Source of the DNA: Warburgia ugandensis
Taxonomy: Eukaryota > Streptophyta > Magnoliopsida > Canellales > Canellaceae
DNA length: 64,000 bases
NCBI GenBank assembly: GCA_035236585.1
Contig: CP141139.1
Coordinates: 40,371,217 to 40,435,216, forward strand
Reading direction: 5' to 3'
How positions within the stretch are numbered: the stretch's first letter is position 1; every line of letters starts with the position of its first letter. Positions 11,115-24,169 of this stretch are shown piece by piece. The position numbers and the translations under genes are program-made. Below the pieces are notes generated by a model. The model worked only from the letters and a program-made list of their open reading frames with translations. It ran no database searches and was not told the DNA's origin.

Positions 11115-11868
11115 TCATTTATTAAACACCACATCTTGACCCATAATGACCTTCTTGGCCTCTACATCATATAGTCTATATGCCTTAGACTCCTTAGTGT
11201 ATCCCAGGAAGATACATTTTTTGCACTTGTCATCAAGTTTCTTTCTTCTCTCATTTGGGATGTGTACAAAACAATCACACCCAAATTTTTGAAAATGAGA
11301 AATAAATGGCTTCATACTTGAATATGCCTCTTGTGGAGTCATGTTGTTCAATGCTGTTGTAGAACATCGATTTAGGACATATACTGCAGAATTGATTGCT
11401 TCGTCCCAAAATGTGTTAGGTAGACTTGCACCTTTTAGCATGCATCAAACCATCTCCACTACTGTTCAATATCTTTGTTCTACAACACCATTTTACTGTG
11501 GTGTGTATGGAGCAGTCAATTGGCATTTTATGCCAAGCTTGTTGCAGTAAGTGATAAATTCTATAGACTAGCGTTCTCATTCATCACTAGTGTGTGCCAC
11601 GTTCTGAACTTGTCAAGAGTATCATCCTTCTCATGAAGGAAGTACACCACATCTTCCAACTATAATCATCCACTAACAACAAGAAATAGGAAGATCCTCC
11701 CAAAGTTGTCGTGGCTATTTTCCCACAGAGGTCAGCATGTACCAACTCTAGAGGAGCTTTTGATTGATTATGACTCTCCTTTAGAAATGGCTTTCTATGT
11801 TGCTTGCCCAGCATACAAGCTTCACAAGGTTCATCAATCTCATCACTTGATGACAGGTCTATCACCAT
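11115..11868 (-). pseudogene. Copia integrase relic
   Basis: Two open pieces remain. 11868-11587 carries the zinc-binding end (CEACMLGKQHRKPF) and the start of the catalytic core (LELVHADLCG and FLLLVDDYS, with the first catalytic Asp). 11441-11115 carries the C-terminal part of the integrase (NTFWDEAINSAVYVLNR, FGCDCFVHIPNERRKK, KCIFLGY). The roughly 145 bases between them are frame-broken and hold what is left of the middle of the catalytic core. The protein would have inserted element cDNA into chromosomes. Confidence 0.9.
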
Positions 11869-12042
11869 ATTCTTTTTCTACATCTCCTTCAACACATGAT
11901 AGGAAATGTGTCCAAACCTTTCATACCAAAGTTGACTCATTTTGGCAGTAAGAGAGGCAATTTCATAAAGGTTATTCTTTCAAATACCTTTGCCTATTAT
12001 ACTTTTATCAGTGTTAAGAATAAGTACCTCATTCTTCTTGAA

Positions 12043-12366
12043 TTACACCTCCAGATCTTTATCCATAATAGCAGTTACAAATAATAAGTTTCTTGTAATC
12101 TGAGGTACAAGAAGAACATCTGCTAGCTTCTTACTTCCTCCATTGTTGGACATGATGGTGATAGTACCCATCCCTTCAATAGGATAGTGAGCGTTATTCT
12201 TGACCACAATATTCATTGATTCTTGTAGAGATTTTATGGAATCATACAATTCCCTATTGCTGGTCATATGTCGGGAAGCTCCACTATCTAACACCCATGT
12301 ATTCCTTTGTTGTACATGTGTGCTAGAAGAAGTCTCCTTTGCTGCTGTAAATAGATGTAGCTTCAT
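12043..12366 (-). pseudogene. Copia aspartic protease relic
   Basis: This open piece of 107 residues contains WVLDSGASRHMT, the copia protease active site (Asp-Ser-Gly-Ala), then the usual V..GMGTI and L..VLLVPQITRNLL pattern. The retroviral-type protease would process the gag-pol polyprotein. It lies between gag and integrase, the normal copia order. The frame breaks after DLEV. Confidence 0.9.
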
Positions 12367-12396
12367 TTATGCTATATTTGCAGATTCTTTATTTCT

Positions 12397-13195
12397 TTAA
12401 GCAAGTTTGAGCGTGCCATTCTTTTTGTCATGAATCCTTTTGCGACAATCTTTGATTGCATGACCCTTCTTATAGCTGTAATAGCATGATCTAGAGAACT
12501 TCTTTTTCTTTCCTTTCTTCTTTTCATCTATGCTAATCTTTACCTTGACTGAGAAAGCAGAGTTCAACTGACTCTCTCTGCTTTTTAGCCTCATCTCCTC
12601 CTCTAGCAACATAGTAGCAAATTCTTCAAATGACAATATTGGAACATGAACCTGTGTATTCAGTACTATTACAAGGCCATCATACTTTGGTGGTAGCACT
12701 CTAATACACCTTCTAGCAAGTTCCTCAGTGGTTTTTTCTATGCAGAGAACAGCCATTTGATCTCAAAGATTTTTCATCCTAGTGATAAATGATTCAGCAA
12801 CTTCATCCTCACTTAATCTTTGAGCAGCTAACTAATTTTCAAGGTTCTGGATAAGGGTCTGGTTCCTGGTCTCATACTAATTTTTTAGAGTGAGGATAGA
12901 ATCATGAACACTTATGACAATAGCGCAAAGTGCATCAGTATTCCATCTCCTCCATTCTTTGACAAGCTGAGGACTAGGAGGAATAACTTTGTGGAACCAT
13001 CGAGTGAAGAGATTGTAGTATGTTCAGCATCGATATCTAGAACAATATCAAGAAGCTCATAAGAGACTAGAATAGTTGAAATCTTGAACTTCCATAGAGT
13101 ATAGTTCGATCCATCGAGCTTTCCCTTTATGAAAGTTGGGGGACGAATGCGAAGTGCTAGTACATAACCAGTTTACGCGAAAGCAGAATCCATAG
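12397..13195 (-). pseudogene. gag: Copia gag relic (UBN2 type)
   Basis: The N-terminal part (about 13190-13080) encodes KLDGSNYTLWKFKI, the copia gag opening. The open piece 12756-12397 carries the C-terminal half (RVLPPKYDGLV, LSFEEFATMLLEEEMRL) and the nucleic-acid-binding zinc knuckle CYYSYKKGHAIKDC. The second knuckle cysteine is replaced by Ser, so the CCHC site is damaged. Stops and frameshifts separate the two parts. Confidence 0.85.
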
Positions 13196-13254
13196 TCTAA
13201 GTAGTCATCATTATTGAGCTTTACAACATGAGATTGATGTTTAGAGTCTCATGT

Positions 13255-13266
13255 GCTTTGATACCA
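13255..13266 (-). other. Copia primer binding site
   Basis: On the minus strand this reads TGGTATCAAAGC, one base from the initiator tRNA-Met site TGGTATCAGAGC. It directly abuts the LTR end at 13267, so it marks the boundary between 5' LTR and interior. Confidence 0.85.
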
Positions 13267-13711
13267 TGTAAAGAAACAAACTTGCACTAGAAATGTCTAA
13301 ACACCAATCAGGAGGAAAGACAACACTACTTTCAATCTGATAACTTACAACAGATGATCATCCCACCGAGTGCTCTCAAATAGAGCTTGAATGACTTTTG
13401 GACTAATAGAGAAGAACTAATAGGAAAGTAGAACTAAAGTTAACAAAGAACTTCTGCGTCTATGCTTGAGAGGCTTGTGGCATGCCTATTTATAGCCTTT
13501 GAGTCTTCACCAACCCTTCACCAACCCACCCATCAAATTGGACTTTCAGCAGACCTTCCACATGGGCTGCTGCACACCTTCCACATGTGCTGCTATAGAA
13601 TGGGTTAAAGGAGTGGCTACTGGAAGCTTCCTGTGTTCACACAAAGGGTGGCTGCAGGAAGCTTCTTGTGTTCACACCTACTAGAAGCTTCCGCGGACCC
13701 TGCTACCATGT
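13267..13711 (-). repeat. Copia 5' LTR, truncated
   Basis: This aligns with the inner 440 bp of the 3' LTR. It contains the TATA box CTATAAATAG (minus strand, 13495-13486) and a local duplication of CACACCTTCCACATG. Homology stops at about 13711 (CTGCTACCATG). The next 170 bases of the intact LTR, including its TG start, are missing, and gypsy sequence follows. No target-site duplication can be read. Confidence 0.8.
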
Positions 13712-13749
13712 TGGAACATGAACAAGTGACTATAGTTCACAAGACTAAG

Positions 13750-14430
13750 GAAACTATGAATCTTAGTCATAAATTTGTTTAACCTCAACTCATCATCATC
13801 TTAATAAATTGTCTCTCCATCAATCGAGGTATCGTGGTCAGAGAAATTCACTTGCTTCAATCATAACGCACACTGACAGATATTTGTAAACAAGTGATGA
13901 GTTGGTAAGATACTCAAAACAATGCACATGGATTTTTGGTGCTCCTCCATGCTCAAGGGTTATATAAGAACATCATCCACTAACACAATCCTAACCCATT
14001 TAAGTAACATTTGAAACTCAATCCATCACATCCATGAATAATGTTACTGCATTGGTCCCACCCAGAACTTGTAGCAATCATAATGAGTCCTAAAAATCAT
14101 CTTAAAGACATCTTTCTCCCAAATCCTTAGTTAGTAACAACTATACCTCACATCAATATCTAAAACTACCATGCACTTTCTAGAGCTAACTTATGCATAG
14201 TAGTAAAGATTTATCCTTCTTCCTCAAGAAGAGGACTATAGCACTCTATGAAGACCCATTAGGTTTGCTAAACTCTCATCAAGTAACTCCTATAGTTAAA
14301 ACTCTTCCAACTCAACTGGGGCCATCCTAGATGGCACATTGAAAAATAACACTATACCTGATGCCAAATCTATATCAAAATCAATCTCTTATGGCGAAAA
14401 TCCTAAAAACTCCTCAGGAAAGATATCTTT
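13750..14430 (-). pseudogene. Gypsy reverse transcriptase relic
   Basis: Decayed minus-strand frames show FPEEFLGF and EIDFDIDLASGIV, then PSRMAPVELEE and LLDESLANLMG (the start of gypsy reverse transcriptase). After these come VLFLRKKDKSLLLCIS, GGTNAVTLFMDVM (normally LTNAPATFM) and a damaged region where the Asp-Asp catalytic pair should be. Many stops are present. The family normally copies element RNA into DNA. Confidence 0.75.
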
Positions 14431-14649
14431 GAACTCTCGTATATCATCTATGTGCTTTATTTGTGGCTATACGCTATCCTCATTATCACACAAACAAGTG
14501 AGACTTGGCACCCTCTAAAAGTTTACCACACTACCTTCAAGGTAGAAATAACACAAACCTCAGGGATGTCCTTTCCTACACAAGAATGAGGTCACTAGTT
14601 GTACAAGCCTACTAAAAGTAACCTTCTTCTCATAGCAATCAATTGTCAC

Positions 14650-14838
14650 TTAGTAAGTAGCCAACCAATCCGTCCCAAAGATGACTTCATAGTCAACCAC
14701 TATGAGTAGGATGGCACCATCATTCATCATTTCCCTCGCTATGTCCATTGATTTGGCCAAAAGGTACTCACTAACCTCAAATAACTCTCCCACCGAATTC
14801 ATAATATCCAATCGAAAGGATAACACATATATAGACAT
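14650..14838 (-). pseudogene. Gypsy aspartic protease fragment (RVP_2)
   Basis: This 62-residue piece ends DYEVIFGTDWLATY. That is the C-terminal signature of chromovirus protease (usually DYDVILGMDWL), preceded by EYLLAKSMDIAREM. The active-site Asp-Ser/Thr-Gly segment should lie further upstream and was not found in an open frame. Confidence 0.8.
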
Positions 14839-15149
14839 GTCTAAGCGGGATGCAAAAAAATATGAATGAAAGAATTACTCGATCTTGGATCAAAGAGGAT
14901 CAAAACATGCTTACCAACAATTAGGAAAATACTTTCCACCATATGATTCAGGCCTATGCTTGCATTAAAGGAATAGTAAAAACTCATCACTACTAATGTG
15001 GGGGCATCTCTGCCCAACCTCCAATATCAGTCTATTTGACTCGCTATCCTTTAGAATAGTCTCTAAAGAAATGCCTTGACCCTCACAGTTAAAGCATCTA
15101 AAGGATTTCCTTGTAATGACGGCTACTAATACTATTGCATCTACTGTGG

Positions 15150-16000
15150 TGATCTACCAACTCTCGGACATAATTGTCCACATTCCTGCAACACACCTCT
15201 TGTTCACATCCCTACTCGAAGGCCTTTGTAATTGGATCAGTGAAAAAGGATAATGCATCAGTGAAAAAGTATCTCTTGCCTTTACTAGGTTGACTTGAGC
15301 TACCCATGTTCGAGTCTCTATGGTTAGCCTTGGTCCTAAGAGAATCCCTTTCAAACATAGAGGCCATATTTGCTGCTTTTGCCATCAAGAACATGCTAAA
15401 ATCGCCTGATTCCTTAATCTAGGTGTCAACTCATCAACAATCTATTTTCCACCTCCTAATATATGGTAATAGCGATAGGAGCAAACCTCCTCAGCTTGTA
15501 AACCAATTCAAATACTATTGAACTGTCTCATGTCTCTGCTCTAAAGTAGCCAATTCTTTTTGTATCACTAGTTGCTTACAAGGTAAAGAAACTAATCATC
15601 ATAGCCCTTCTTAAGAGCCTTCTAGATAAAAGTCTCATTAATGGGGATATGTACCCTCTTAAATGACTATCACTAGAATCCTTATAATTATATTTTTGAT
15701 GTCCTCAAATGAGATTCCCATTGAGATTTGAGCTAAAATTTCTAAAAGGACCAAGTAGCATCTTCTCTTAATGATAGAAGCCATACACTAGGGTATCCTA
15801 ATACTTATAAAGACTCGTAACAATATATCATGCTCTATGGATTCTGAACTCATCAAATAATTCTCCACTTCAATAATTCATTCATAATCATGTCTAAAAT
15901 TTATGATCAAATTATCATCATAAATCAAATATTCTCATATGGTCTAGCATTAAAACCTTCTAATATCCATGATTTCATTAGGTTTCCATTAGAATTACCA
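15150..16000 (-). pseudogene. gag: Gypsy gag relic
   Basis: Heavily decayed minus-strand frames near 15600-15400 show ELATLEQRHETVQ, YLNWFTS and similar remnants of the capsid region (family pattern EF..L.QG..TV.EY...F). The short open stretch at 15394-15154 may hold the linker before the zinc knuckle. No full frame survives. Confidence 0.5.
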
Positions 16001-17219
16001 ACTTGTTCATACCGATGTCAAAATTCTCTTATTCGTATAATAGTTCATTCACTATGTTCATGTTTGGATCCTTTTACCTGATACAAGCATATAATAATTT
16101 CTTTATAATCCAAAGGCAATTAAACAACAAATGACAGATACTTCCATATAGTACAATGGCCAAATAAACCTCCTTTTTATTCATTCCTTCTAATATCATA
16201 AGAAATCACTTGAACTTATTCACTAAGTTTTCTATATTCATGCTTCAATTCTCCACTCATTTGTTGATCTTTCTTACCATTTAGTAATCATCCTTGTAAA
16301 ATTGTTATTATATCCTCTAAGCATCATGCATCTCCAAGTCAAAACTATAATTCTCAAGAATCATTAAATAGGTATTTACTTCTTAATGATAACTAGCTGT
16401 CAGTCTGTATATATAAGGAATAACTCATTTTCACCCCCTTGATCAAAAATTCATTTACATAAGTAGGTTAAACTGCACTAATTTTCATAATATCAAAATT
16501 TTATCCATCGAATATATCCACCACATGCACGAACTAATGTTATAGTTCTCTTAATTTCCTCAAGTTCTCTTCCATTATGACTATTTTCTACTATCTTTTT
16601 CATTATAATCATAATATTATTATGCGATAGTTATCATGACCTTTGAAGGTTTATAAACATCATTAAAATTAAAACTTGAATCCTCAAAAGGTCGCCCATG
16701 TGAATAGATCTATCAACTGACAAAATTTTCATTTAGATCTACTAATTTTATACTCTTACATTATTGTTCCTTGCTCTAAAAACTATACTAATTTCGTTAA
16801 AGTACTCCTCTTACTCATACCACAACTAAAAATCTATTGTTTTCTTAGAACTTGCCAACCCTAGTAGGTTGCATCTATTTTTACATTCATCAACATTGTC
16901 CATTCGAGTTATTCATATAACTCGCATCTAGACAACTCATTCTCACTTGATTGACTTTATAGGACTTTTGGACATGTTGGATTAGTTATGAAAGGAGTGA
17001 TTAGGCTTTAAGAGAGTTCCTTAAAACTCTTATAACTAGGGACGCTCCCACTCCTTGGGCGATGTGGGACTAACTCTTGGGGTCACCCTACTTGACACCC
17101 CCCTTGAGAACCCCCCTTGGACCGGTCAAGCTTAGAGCCGCAAGGCCCCTTCTTCCCACCTTAAGGAACTCGCATCTATGCAGACAATGAGTGCCTAGCC
17201 CACATCACTAGGGGAATTG

Positions 17220-17231
17220 GCTCTGATGCCA
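17220..17231 (-). other. Gypsy primer binding site
   Basis: On the minus strand this reads TGGCATCAGAGC, one base from the initiator tRNA-Met site. It lies four bases from the LTR end at 17236 (TGACATCCC on the plus strand, GGGATGTCA on the minus). The layout is the same as at 5257-5273. Confidence 0.8.
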
Positions 17232-17235
17232 ATTA

Positions 17236-20230
17236 TGACATCCCAGGTCTATTTAGAAATCAGACAATGGAAAACAAGTTTCATGAGAAGACTTTAAAAA
17301 AATCCTAAGTGTCATTTTTCTTTTAAAATATAAGGATTTTCAGAGAAATGAATGCCACATTTCTACTAAAAATCCAGCAGAGTCTCTCCTGTATTTTGGA
17401 CCCAAGGCATTTCACACATGCGATGCAATAACTTGATAAACACAATATATATTAAATAACAAAGAGATTCTATCTCCTTCCAAAATACATCCATACGCAT
17501 ATCTGTTTACATTTAAATAAAAAGAAACATCTTGTGGTGCCGAAAGGCTAGGAATTGAACTAACATTCCCAAGACCACTCTAGTCACAGCCACATCACTA
17601 TAACTCCAATTTACATGCCCAAATGTAAATAAAGCAAAGTCATATTAAGTCAACATTACATCAGTTTACAAGATCATCAACTACATTGCAAATCTGTTTG
17701 TTATTCCTTTCATGCTCTTCTCTTTAGATCTCTATCAAAATCTTTTGCTCGTGTCTCATTTCTTCAAACCTGAGACATTCTAAATAATTTACAATGTCTC
17801 ACCAAGATTATGCTTGTGTAGGTAGTTTCATCATTGAAATATGAAGTTTATGTAGTTTCAAATCCAAAAGGATACATAATCACATGTTATACAGTTGAGT
17901 GAAATATAATGCATAATGAGTAGTATAATAAAACTCTAAACTCTTAATTATGCTTTAGAAATCAATGTCATGCCAAACTAATTCAAATTATTAGTTTTAA
18001 TATCCATGCATATTGTATTAAAGACATTAGTAACCTTTGCAAGGCATTTTACAAATATAAAAGATCTCCACAACTAATGTCATGCATCATCTCATAAATA
18101 TACTAATCTAACTTGAATAATGAATCATTATAAAAAAAATCAATAAATGAAAAGCATTTCAACCATGAAATACTTAAATATTATTAATGTACCTCAATAT
18201 ATATAGATAATACCATCTAAACCACCTCAAGGTCTCGCAAGTGTAGAAACACATAATCCGGCCACCTACCATTGGTCATGAGTACTCATTATAGACTTGA
18301 AGTACAAAGGTGCTATGCACTTGCACTATCATGCTATAAAAACACATCTCAAAATAATAGACCCTTTGTGTGATAGACAAGAATCAATCAAGTCTGTGGC
18401 TATCATGCTGATACCAATAGACTCCTTGCATCGTGCACATGGAAAACACTATATGTAAGCCATGACCTGCACATGATGTCATCGACTAAAATTCAGCCTT
18501 TTTCAACTAGGTATCTAACACTTATATAATTTTGGAAGGAGCATGATCAGTTAACCTTCTTAGCATAGTCTACCAACCTTAATATGTCTGTCATAACATA
18601 ATAATAGTAGGCATCATAATGTGCTGATATAGTTGATAAAGCCATAAAAATCCATACATTAATGAAATCATGCAAATTCAAACCTCATGATACAATTTAG
18701 CCACATAAAAGCAACCCTCGCAAGGGTTGAGTTTGAGGATTCTGCATTCTTCGTCATTTCATAATTCATGAAGTCAATGTAGCTTCAGGTATGTTTTAAT
18801 GTATAAGCTTCCAATTTGATAGTAAAACAACATAGCATTCCAAACCAGTAAGTTGCATGAAATACAAATATGCTAAATACATAAATAAAAAATATTAGAA
18901 TCCCAAATCTCAAGCATTTTCAAACATGATAGAGTAGTTATCAATAGTCTCCATGTTTCAGAAAATCATATCAATGTTAAAACTACCTGCCTCCATTATC
19001 ATGCTTCATGATTTAGTTACATCCCTCCTTCAATCACTTATCAATCACCTAACCAAGACAATATTTTAGATTCATTGTCAATGTCGATTTGTAGGTTCAC
19101 AATTATAGGAAAATCTACTTATTCTTAATCAAAACTATTGATTTATCAATCCATTCCAATGATTTGTACTCTAACCATAGGCTTTTAAAGTATATTTAAA
19201 AATTGAGGGTTAGGGAACACGATGACGGTATCTGATCATCGATTAGATGTTGCCAATTTCCTCTTCCATCACTATCTGATTGGACAGCTAAGATTTCTAA
19301 ATAAATTTTTATCCAAATTTCACAATTTCAGTCATACCCTAGTCAATTCAGGATTTTAGAATTCAACTGTGATGTTTGATCATTGATCAGACATCATGAA
19401 GTCACTATTTAAATTGTAACATATCAGATAATTGAGATGTTCCATTATTTTCTAGCTTAGATCAAAATCTTAGTTAGATTTGAGCTATATAAGGTAAGTA
19501 TTTATCCATTTGTAATCATTGATTAGGAAATCAATCATTAGATCATCCATAAAATCTAGATCTAGCACAAACTATATAGATTTAGCCTAAAAATTCAAAT
19601 CAAGAGTTTGGTTTTACAGATCTTACCTTCAAAGCCTGTCTTCATGCTTCCTCCACCCTTGGATGAGTAGGATTGATCACTCTTTTTGAGTGGAATCCTC
19701 TGATCATGCCGCATGCCGTTCAGCTCTCTAATCAATGGTCAAGATCATCTCAGATTCTTCAATAACACTAGGAGTTTTGATTGTCTCTCTGAGCTGAGTG
19801 AAATGATCCACTCAGATCATCGATCCAAGTCATCATCTTCTACGGTGACGGTTGCATCTCCAACAATTGAAAACCCTATTTTCTCCTCCTTCGTTTGCAT
19901 GCTAAGGTTCTCCAATAGCTTGGCTTTCTCTTTTCTTCTTCCTCTAATTTTTTCCTGTTTTCATGTGTCAGGGCCCACAAAACATACTGAGTAGTCTGTT
20001 TCGTCTTGCTTTAAGTGGGAGGGGGTGTCGATGTCAATTTGTTTTAAAAATGCCCTCCTTATTTTAAATCCTAATGTCTCCTCCATCTGAACTCGGTTTT
20101 TAGTGTTCTTTATATCGTTAGAATCATATTGATGTATACTTTCCATTTTTAATAATTCTGAATCCAAATTTTTAGTTTCCAAAGGGGTCACTTTCACATA
20201 ACTCAATTTTACTGAATTCAATTTCTAATT
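17236..20230 (-). mobile_element. Gypsy 5' LTR region, minus strand
   Basis: The LTR 3' end is fixed at 17236 by the primer site. To the right the sequence keeps the character of a long Del/Tekay-type LTR. On the minus strand 20221-19961 is an open stretch rich in codons like those in the U3 region of such LTRs (KVTPLETKNLDSELL). The outer boundary is not certain; 20230 is an estimate, and 3 kb would be long for one LTR, so other debris may be included. Confidence 0.45.
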
Positions 20231-20299
20231 TTTATCTCAATTAAAAGATAATATAATGTACACAAAAGAACTTCAAATTGAGGGTTGCTATAACCTTAG

Positions 20300-22556
20300 A
20301 GTTGGTTGATGTAGGACCCATACATCAATGGACTCTTTTTCTTTCTGTTCTACAGATATAGGTAAGATTTCAGGTGGGCCTAAATTACAATCTTATGGTT
20401 CTTCAAATAAGATCTGCAGGCCCTAATCAGGTACATCTTCTACATTACAAGGCTCAATTAGAATATTAAGCTTTGAAGGGCACTCTACTCTAGTTTGGCA
20501 CAGAGAAGTGTTCATTAATGACACAATCTCCAACAATTCCTTCACATCATCAATGGATGTGCCTTCATCAAATTCATAAAAATAAGCAGGACATCAATTG
20601 AGTGGATCTAGGTTAGATGTTTCTATGGTTTTATTTTCTTCATCAATGGATGTCTCGTCATCAAAACCATAACAATGACTCAGATCTACCTTAGGTATAT
20701 CTATATTGGAGGTTTGCATGAATGGTTGAGGACTTTGTAACCCAAAATGATCACATGAAATTTTCATCCTATCATCAATAATAAATGGCTCCTCATTATT
20801 CCCATTTGATTCAAATTCTCCAATCCATTCCGTAAATGCAGCATAAAGTCAACCCATATCTTCCCAACATTGTTTAGTTGATTCCATGAATAACTCGAGG
20901 GTCTTGTCTAATGTTTGTTCCCTCTGTATTAGACACATCAACTCGACAGGCACATATTGTTGTGGCATTAGAGTACTAGAAAAGGATTGATCAGGTTGGA
21001 AACATGATGATTGTCCCTCATTCTTGATAATTTTGGTAGGGTTGATCATGGTGGGACCATGCTAGTTCTTCTTAATATGGTTGATACTCCTAAGACCATG
21101 GTTGTTCATAATGCCTAGCTCATCCATTATAGTCTTGGTAATTTGTCTAATGATAGTAGTTATTGCTGGGTTCTATAAATGCATGAGGTGCATCCACTGG
21201 CTTTTGATAATATCTATTATATATGGAGTTTGATGGCCATGCATAAGTGGTATATTGTGGTTCAAAATAGGCACAGTAATTGTTATACTGAGATTTTGCA
21301 TATGATTCAGTATCTTACTTTGAGGAAAATAACCTATTCAATGTACCAGTCATCCTTTTTCTATTGCCTTCTTGATAGTCCATTGTAATCAATCTTTATA
21401 TATAATGAAATAAATCTTTACATACAACAAATGAGTACTTTTTTTAAATATTTTTTTACCTTTTGTTTTTATTTTTTCGATTGAGAAAAACTACCTTAAC
21501 TAATGCAACCTACCTGCTAATGATGGACAATGATAGAGCACAAAATTCAAACAACCTAAGGTTAGCAAACATACAATTTGATTATCTTGAATTTGTGTGG
21601 GCGAGAAACCTTTAAATTAGCCTAATCTAATGCTCCTCCTCTCTTTCAGACTTGTCACATTGCTTACTAGTTAGGTCCTAACCTAACTAATCACTTCACA
21701 CCCTCCTTAGTTAGTCGTAGGTAGTTTGAGTCATAGAATGTGTTAAAAGAGAGTCATTTAAATAACAGTGTAGTTAGGTAGAAAGGGGCCACTAAAGTGT
21801 CACTAGGCCACCTCCTTCTAAGAGGATCTTATGAGTATGTGATGGCCCTTATAGGTCTCTTCATTTTAAATTAATTTGGGAGGATAGGTTATGCGCTTGA
21901 GATGATTATCCTAGGTGGTCCAATAGGTGATGATGAAATCTACTATGATCTTGTGGAGTCAGGTGCCCTTATTAATTAATTTTCACACTCCATAGCAGTT
22001 TGATCAACACATAAATCACCTTAAAGTAAAAAATGTGACCTAAAATACAATTAAAAATAGAAAACTAATGAAAACCCTAAAAGCAAAATAATTATAAAAT
22101 ATTCTTTCTATATTCAATTATACTACTAATCAATGCAAATTTATACTAAATGCAATTATACTAAAAAAAGTAAAAAGAGCAAGGAAAACTTACACTGGGG
22201 TTTTTGATGTCCTATTTATAACAACACATTTAAAATTAAAATTGAAATAAATTGCAAATTACAATGGGGCCTCACTACAAGTTTTACTCAAAGAAATAAA
22301 AAAAGTAATATAGAAAAGCAAATAAAATCTAATTTGGTGAAGCTTTGGCCCATAAGATCCTAAAACATTAAAAATAGCAATGAGTACTAAAATTTAGGAA
22401 ATAGAGTGATTATGCACTAATAAAAATTAAAAAATACACCTAAAAATCCCTAAAATGCTAAAAGAATGTAATTCTTAAAAAAAAATTTATTTTTTGGGGT
22501 TTTTTAAAAAAAAAATGAATTTTTTGAGTTTTTATTAAATTTTATGAAAACTTGGT
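20300..22556 (-). mobile_element. Athila-related element interior, minus strand
   Basis: On the minus strand, 22556-21590 is a leader homologous to the leader of the plus-strand Athila element (shared blocks match 41220-41600 inverted, for example TTAGATTAGGCTAATTTAAA). It is followed (about 21390-20300) by a decayed reading frame starting MDYQEGNRKRMTGTLNRL, rich in Tyr, Asn and Gln. I do not recognise this as a standard gag. No protease, polymerase or integrase was found, so the element may be non-autonomous. The downstream LTR could not be identified. Confidence 0.55.
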
Positions 22557-22580
22557 TGCGGGTCCGTAGCAATGGCACCA
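22557..22580 (-). other. Athila-type primer binding site (tRNA-Asp)
   Basis: On the minus strand this begins TGGTGCCATTGCTACGGA. The Athila primer site is TGGCGCCGTTGCCGGGGA, complementary to the 3' end of tRNA-Asp. The differences are mainly C-to-T or G-to-A. It follows CAACAAGTTTT, the normal end of Athila-type LTRs. Confidence 0.75.
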
Positions 22581-24165
22581 AAAACTTGTTGATTGTTTTC
22601 TATAAGTGCAAGGGCTATTATAGTACAACTTATACAAGTATGGGTTGATCCCATGGGGACTAGACTTAACAATTTGAAGTTTGAATAAAATTTAATTGAC
22701 CAAAAATTAAGATCACCCATGACATCCTCTGACGTGTCATGCATTAGATCTTATTCATGAATATTCTTAATTGTTTCAAATTAAAACATCAGACGAACAA
22801 TTGTTACTATTTCTGTAACCGAGAGAGTGTTACTAGAAAAGAAGAAGGTAACTAAGACAATTATGAGTAGTCACACACGCGTGACACTAGTTAAATAGTT
22901 ATCTTATCCCTGTTCACAATCCATGATTAATCCAATATTTATTTACAATCTATGAGCAGTCAGAATCCATGGAGTTTTCACTAACTTTGGCCACTAATTT
23001 CTTCTACTTTCTAATAGAAATTTTCAATGAAACTTGGTACCCATAACAAATATCAATAAATTCAATTGTATGGTTAGATTTCAAATCAAGATAATAGAAA
23101 TTAAGATGTTCAATCACAAACATAGACTGTTCACCAACCTGCACAATAGTATCTTTCAAGATTATTTCATGAAATTAAATTAATTAGACCATTAAATTTA
23201 AAATAATTTATATGAAACTCTTTCTAACTCAAATAAAAATATAATCAAAGAACAGATCATCCAAAAACTCATCAAATAGACTAAACTAAATGTGCAAAAC
23301 TTTAAGTAACTCACAGTTACTGTTCATATGAATAGTAGCAAGTAGCTAATTTTAATCAATTCAAATTACAATATTTGAAATGAAAATTGAAAATAAAAAA
23401 CATGGGTCTTCTTCTCTTGATGCCTTCCATCCAATGAACCAAATTTTAGAGATTTTTTTCAAGTTTTGAAGAAAGAACTGAAATGCAAAGTACCAACCTG
23501 CACGTGCATTGTTCATCTTCTTCAACCTCCTTTTTTATCCAAATTTTCAAGTTTCATTTTTTTTTTTTAACTCCATCTTTGATCTGGTATTTATAGATGA
23601 TGGAAGGTAGTTTGAATTCAATTTTTAGTAATTTCCCTTTCCATTATCTTTCCTTTTCTTCAAAGAATTCTAAATCAACTAAATTTTCTAATTTTTAACT
23701 TAGTTTCCTATTAGGAAACTATTTCCTCTCTCTTCATCCTTTTTACTTTTAATCATTAAACATAAAATATCTTAGCATTCTCAATTCTCTTGTGCTCATG
23801 GATTGGATTTGATGCTTGAGGATTAAGTTGGAGTCCTTGATTTTGATCTGCGTAATCTAGATTTATCAAAGCCATCCATTTTAATCTAAGCTTGATCAAA
23901 GATCTAGGATATGATCAACTTGATCTAACTACATGGATCCTAGTCTATCATGTACAAAATAAAGAAAATAACCTAATTAGTATCATTCAACATTCGATTT
24001 TATACATACTTCCCTTAAATAATCATCTAACCTTGAAAATTTACCAAATTAGGGTTAGGTTATAAAATTTTCAAATGATACACGTTTCATATAAAAAAAT
24101 TTAAATAATATCTTAAAAATATATCAAAAGTCAAGCTAAATGAGGGTAATTTATACAATAATAGT
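22581..24165 (-). repeat. Athila-type LTR, minus strand
   Basis: The inner end next to the primer site contains the inverse complement of the typical end of Athila LTRs (CCCATGGGATCAACCCATAC and CTTGCACTTATAG). The interval is very AT-rich and has no reading frame of note. The outer end is placed where the TNP2 relic begins (about 24165). If correct, this element inserted into a CACTA element. Confidence 0.55.
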
Positions 24166-24169
24166 CTCT

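Larger units (their letters stand above)
9417..13711 (-). mobile_element. Ty1/copia element with internal deletion
   Basis: This is a minus-strand copia element with, in coding order, 5' LTR (13711-13267), tRNA-Met-like primer site (13266-13255), gag, protease, integrase, reverse transcriptase, RNase H end, polypurine tract (10037-10026) and 3' LTR (10025-9417). The interior is only about 3.24 kb, against 4 kb or more in typical plant copia elements. About 1 kb of reverse transcriptase and RNase H is missing at about 10285. Every coding segment has stops or frameshifts. The 5' LTR lacks its outer 170 or so bases, so the element is also truncated where it meets the gypsy relic at 13712. I do not assign a lineage. 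Confidence 0.9.
13720..17235 (-). mobile_element. Ty3/gypsy (Del/Tekay-like) gag-pol relic
   Basis: The minus-strand interior contains, from right to left, a primer site (17231-17220), leader, gag (about 16000-15150), protease (14838-14650) and reverse transcriptase (about 14430-13750). The rest of pol is lost at the junction with the copia element. The leader (17210-17040) has CCCACATCGCCC and GTGGGAGCGTCCC, common in plant gypsy leaders. About 16000-17000 is too decayed to place. The right flank is the element's LTR. Confidence 0.75.
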
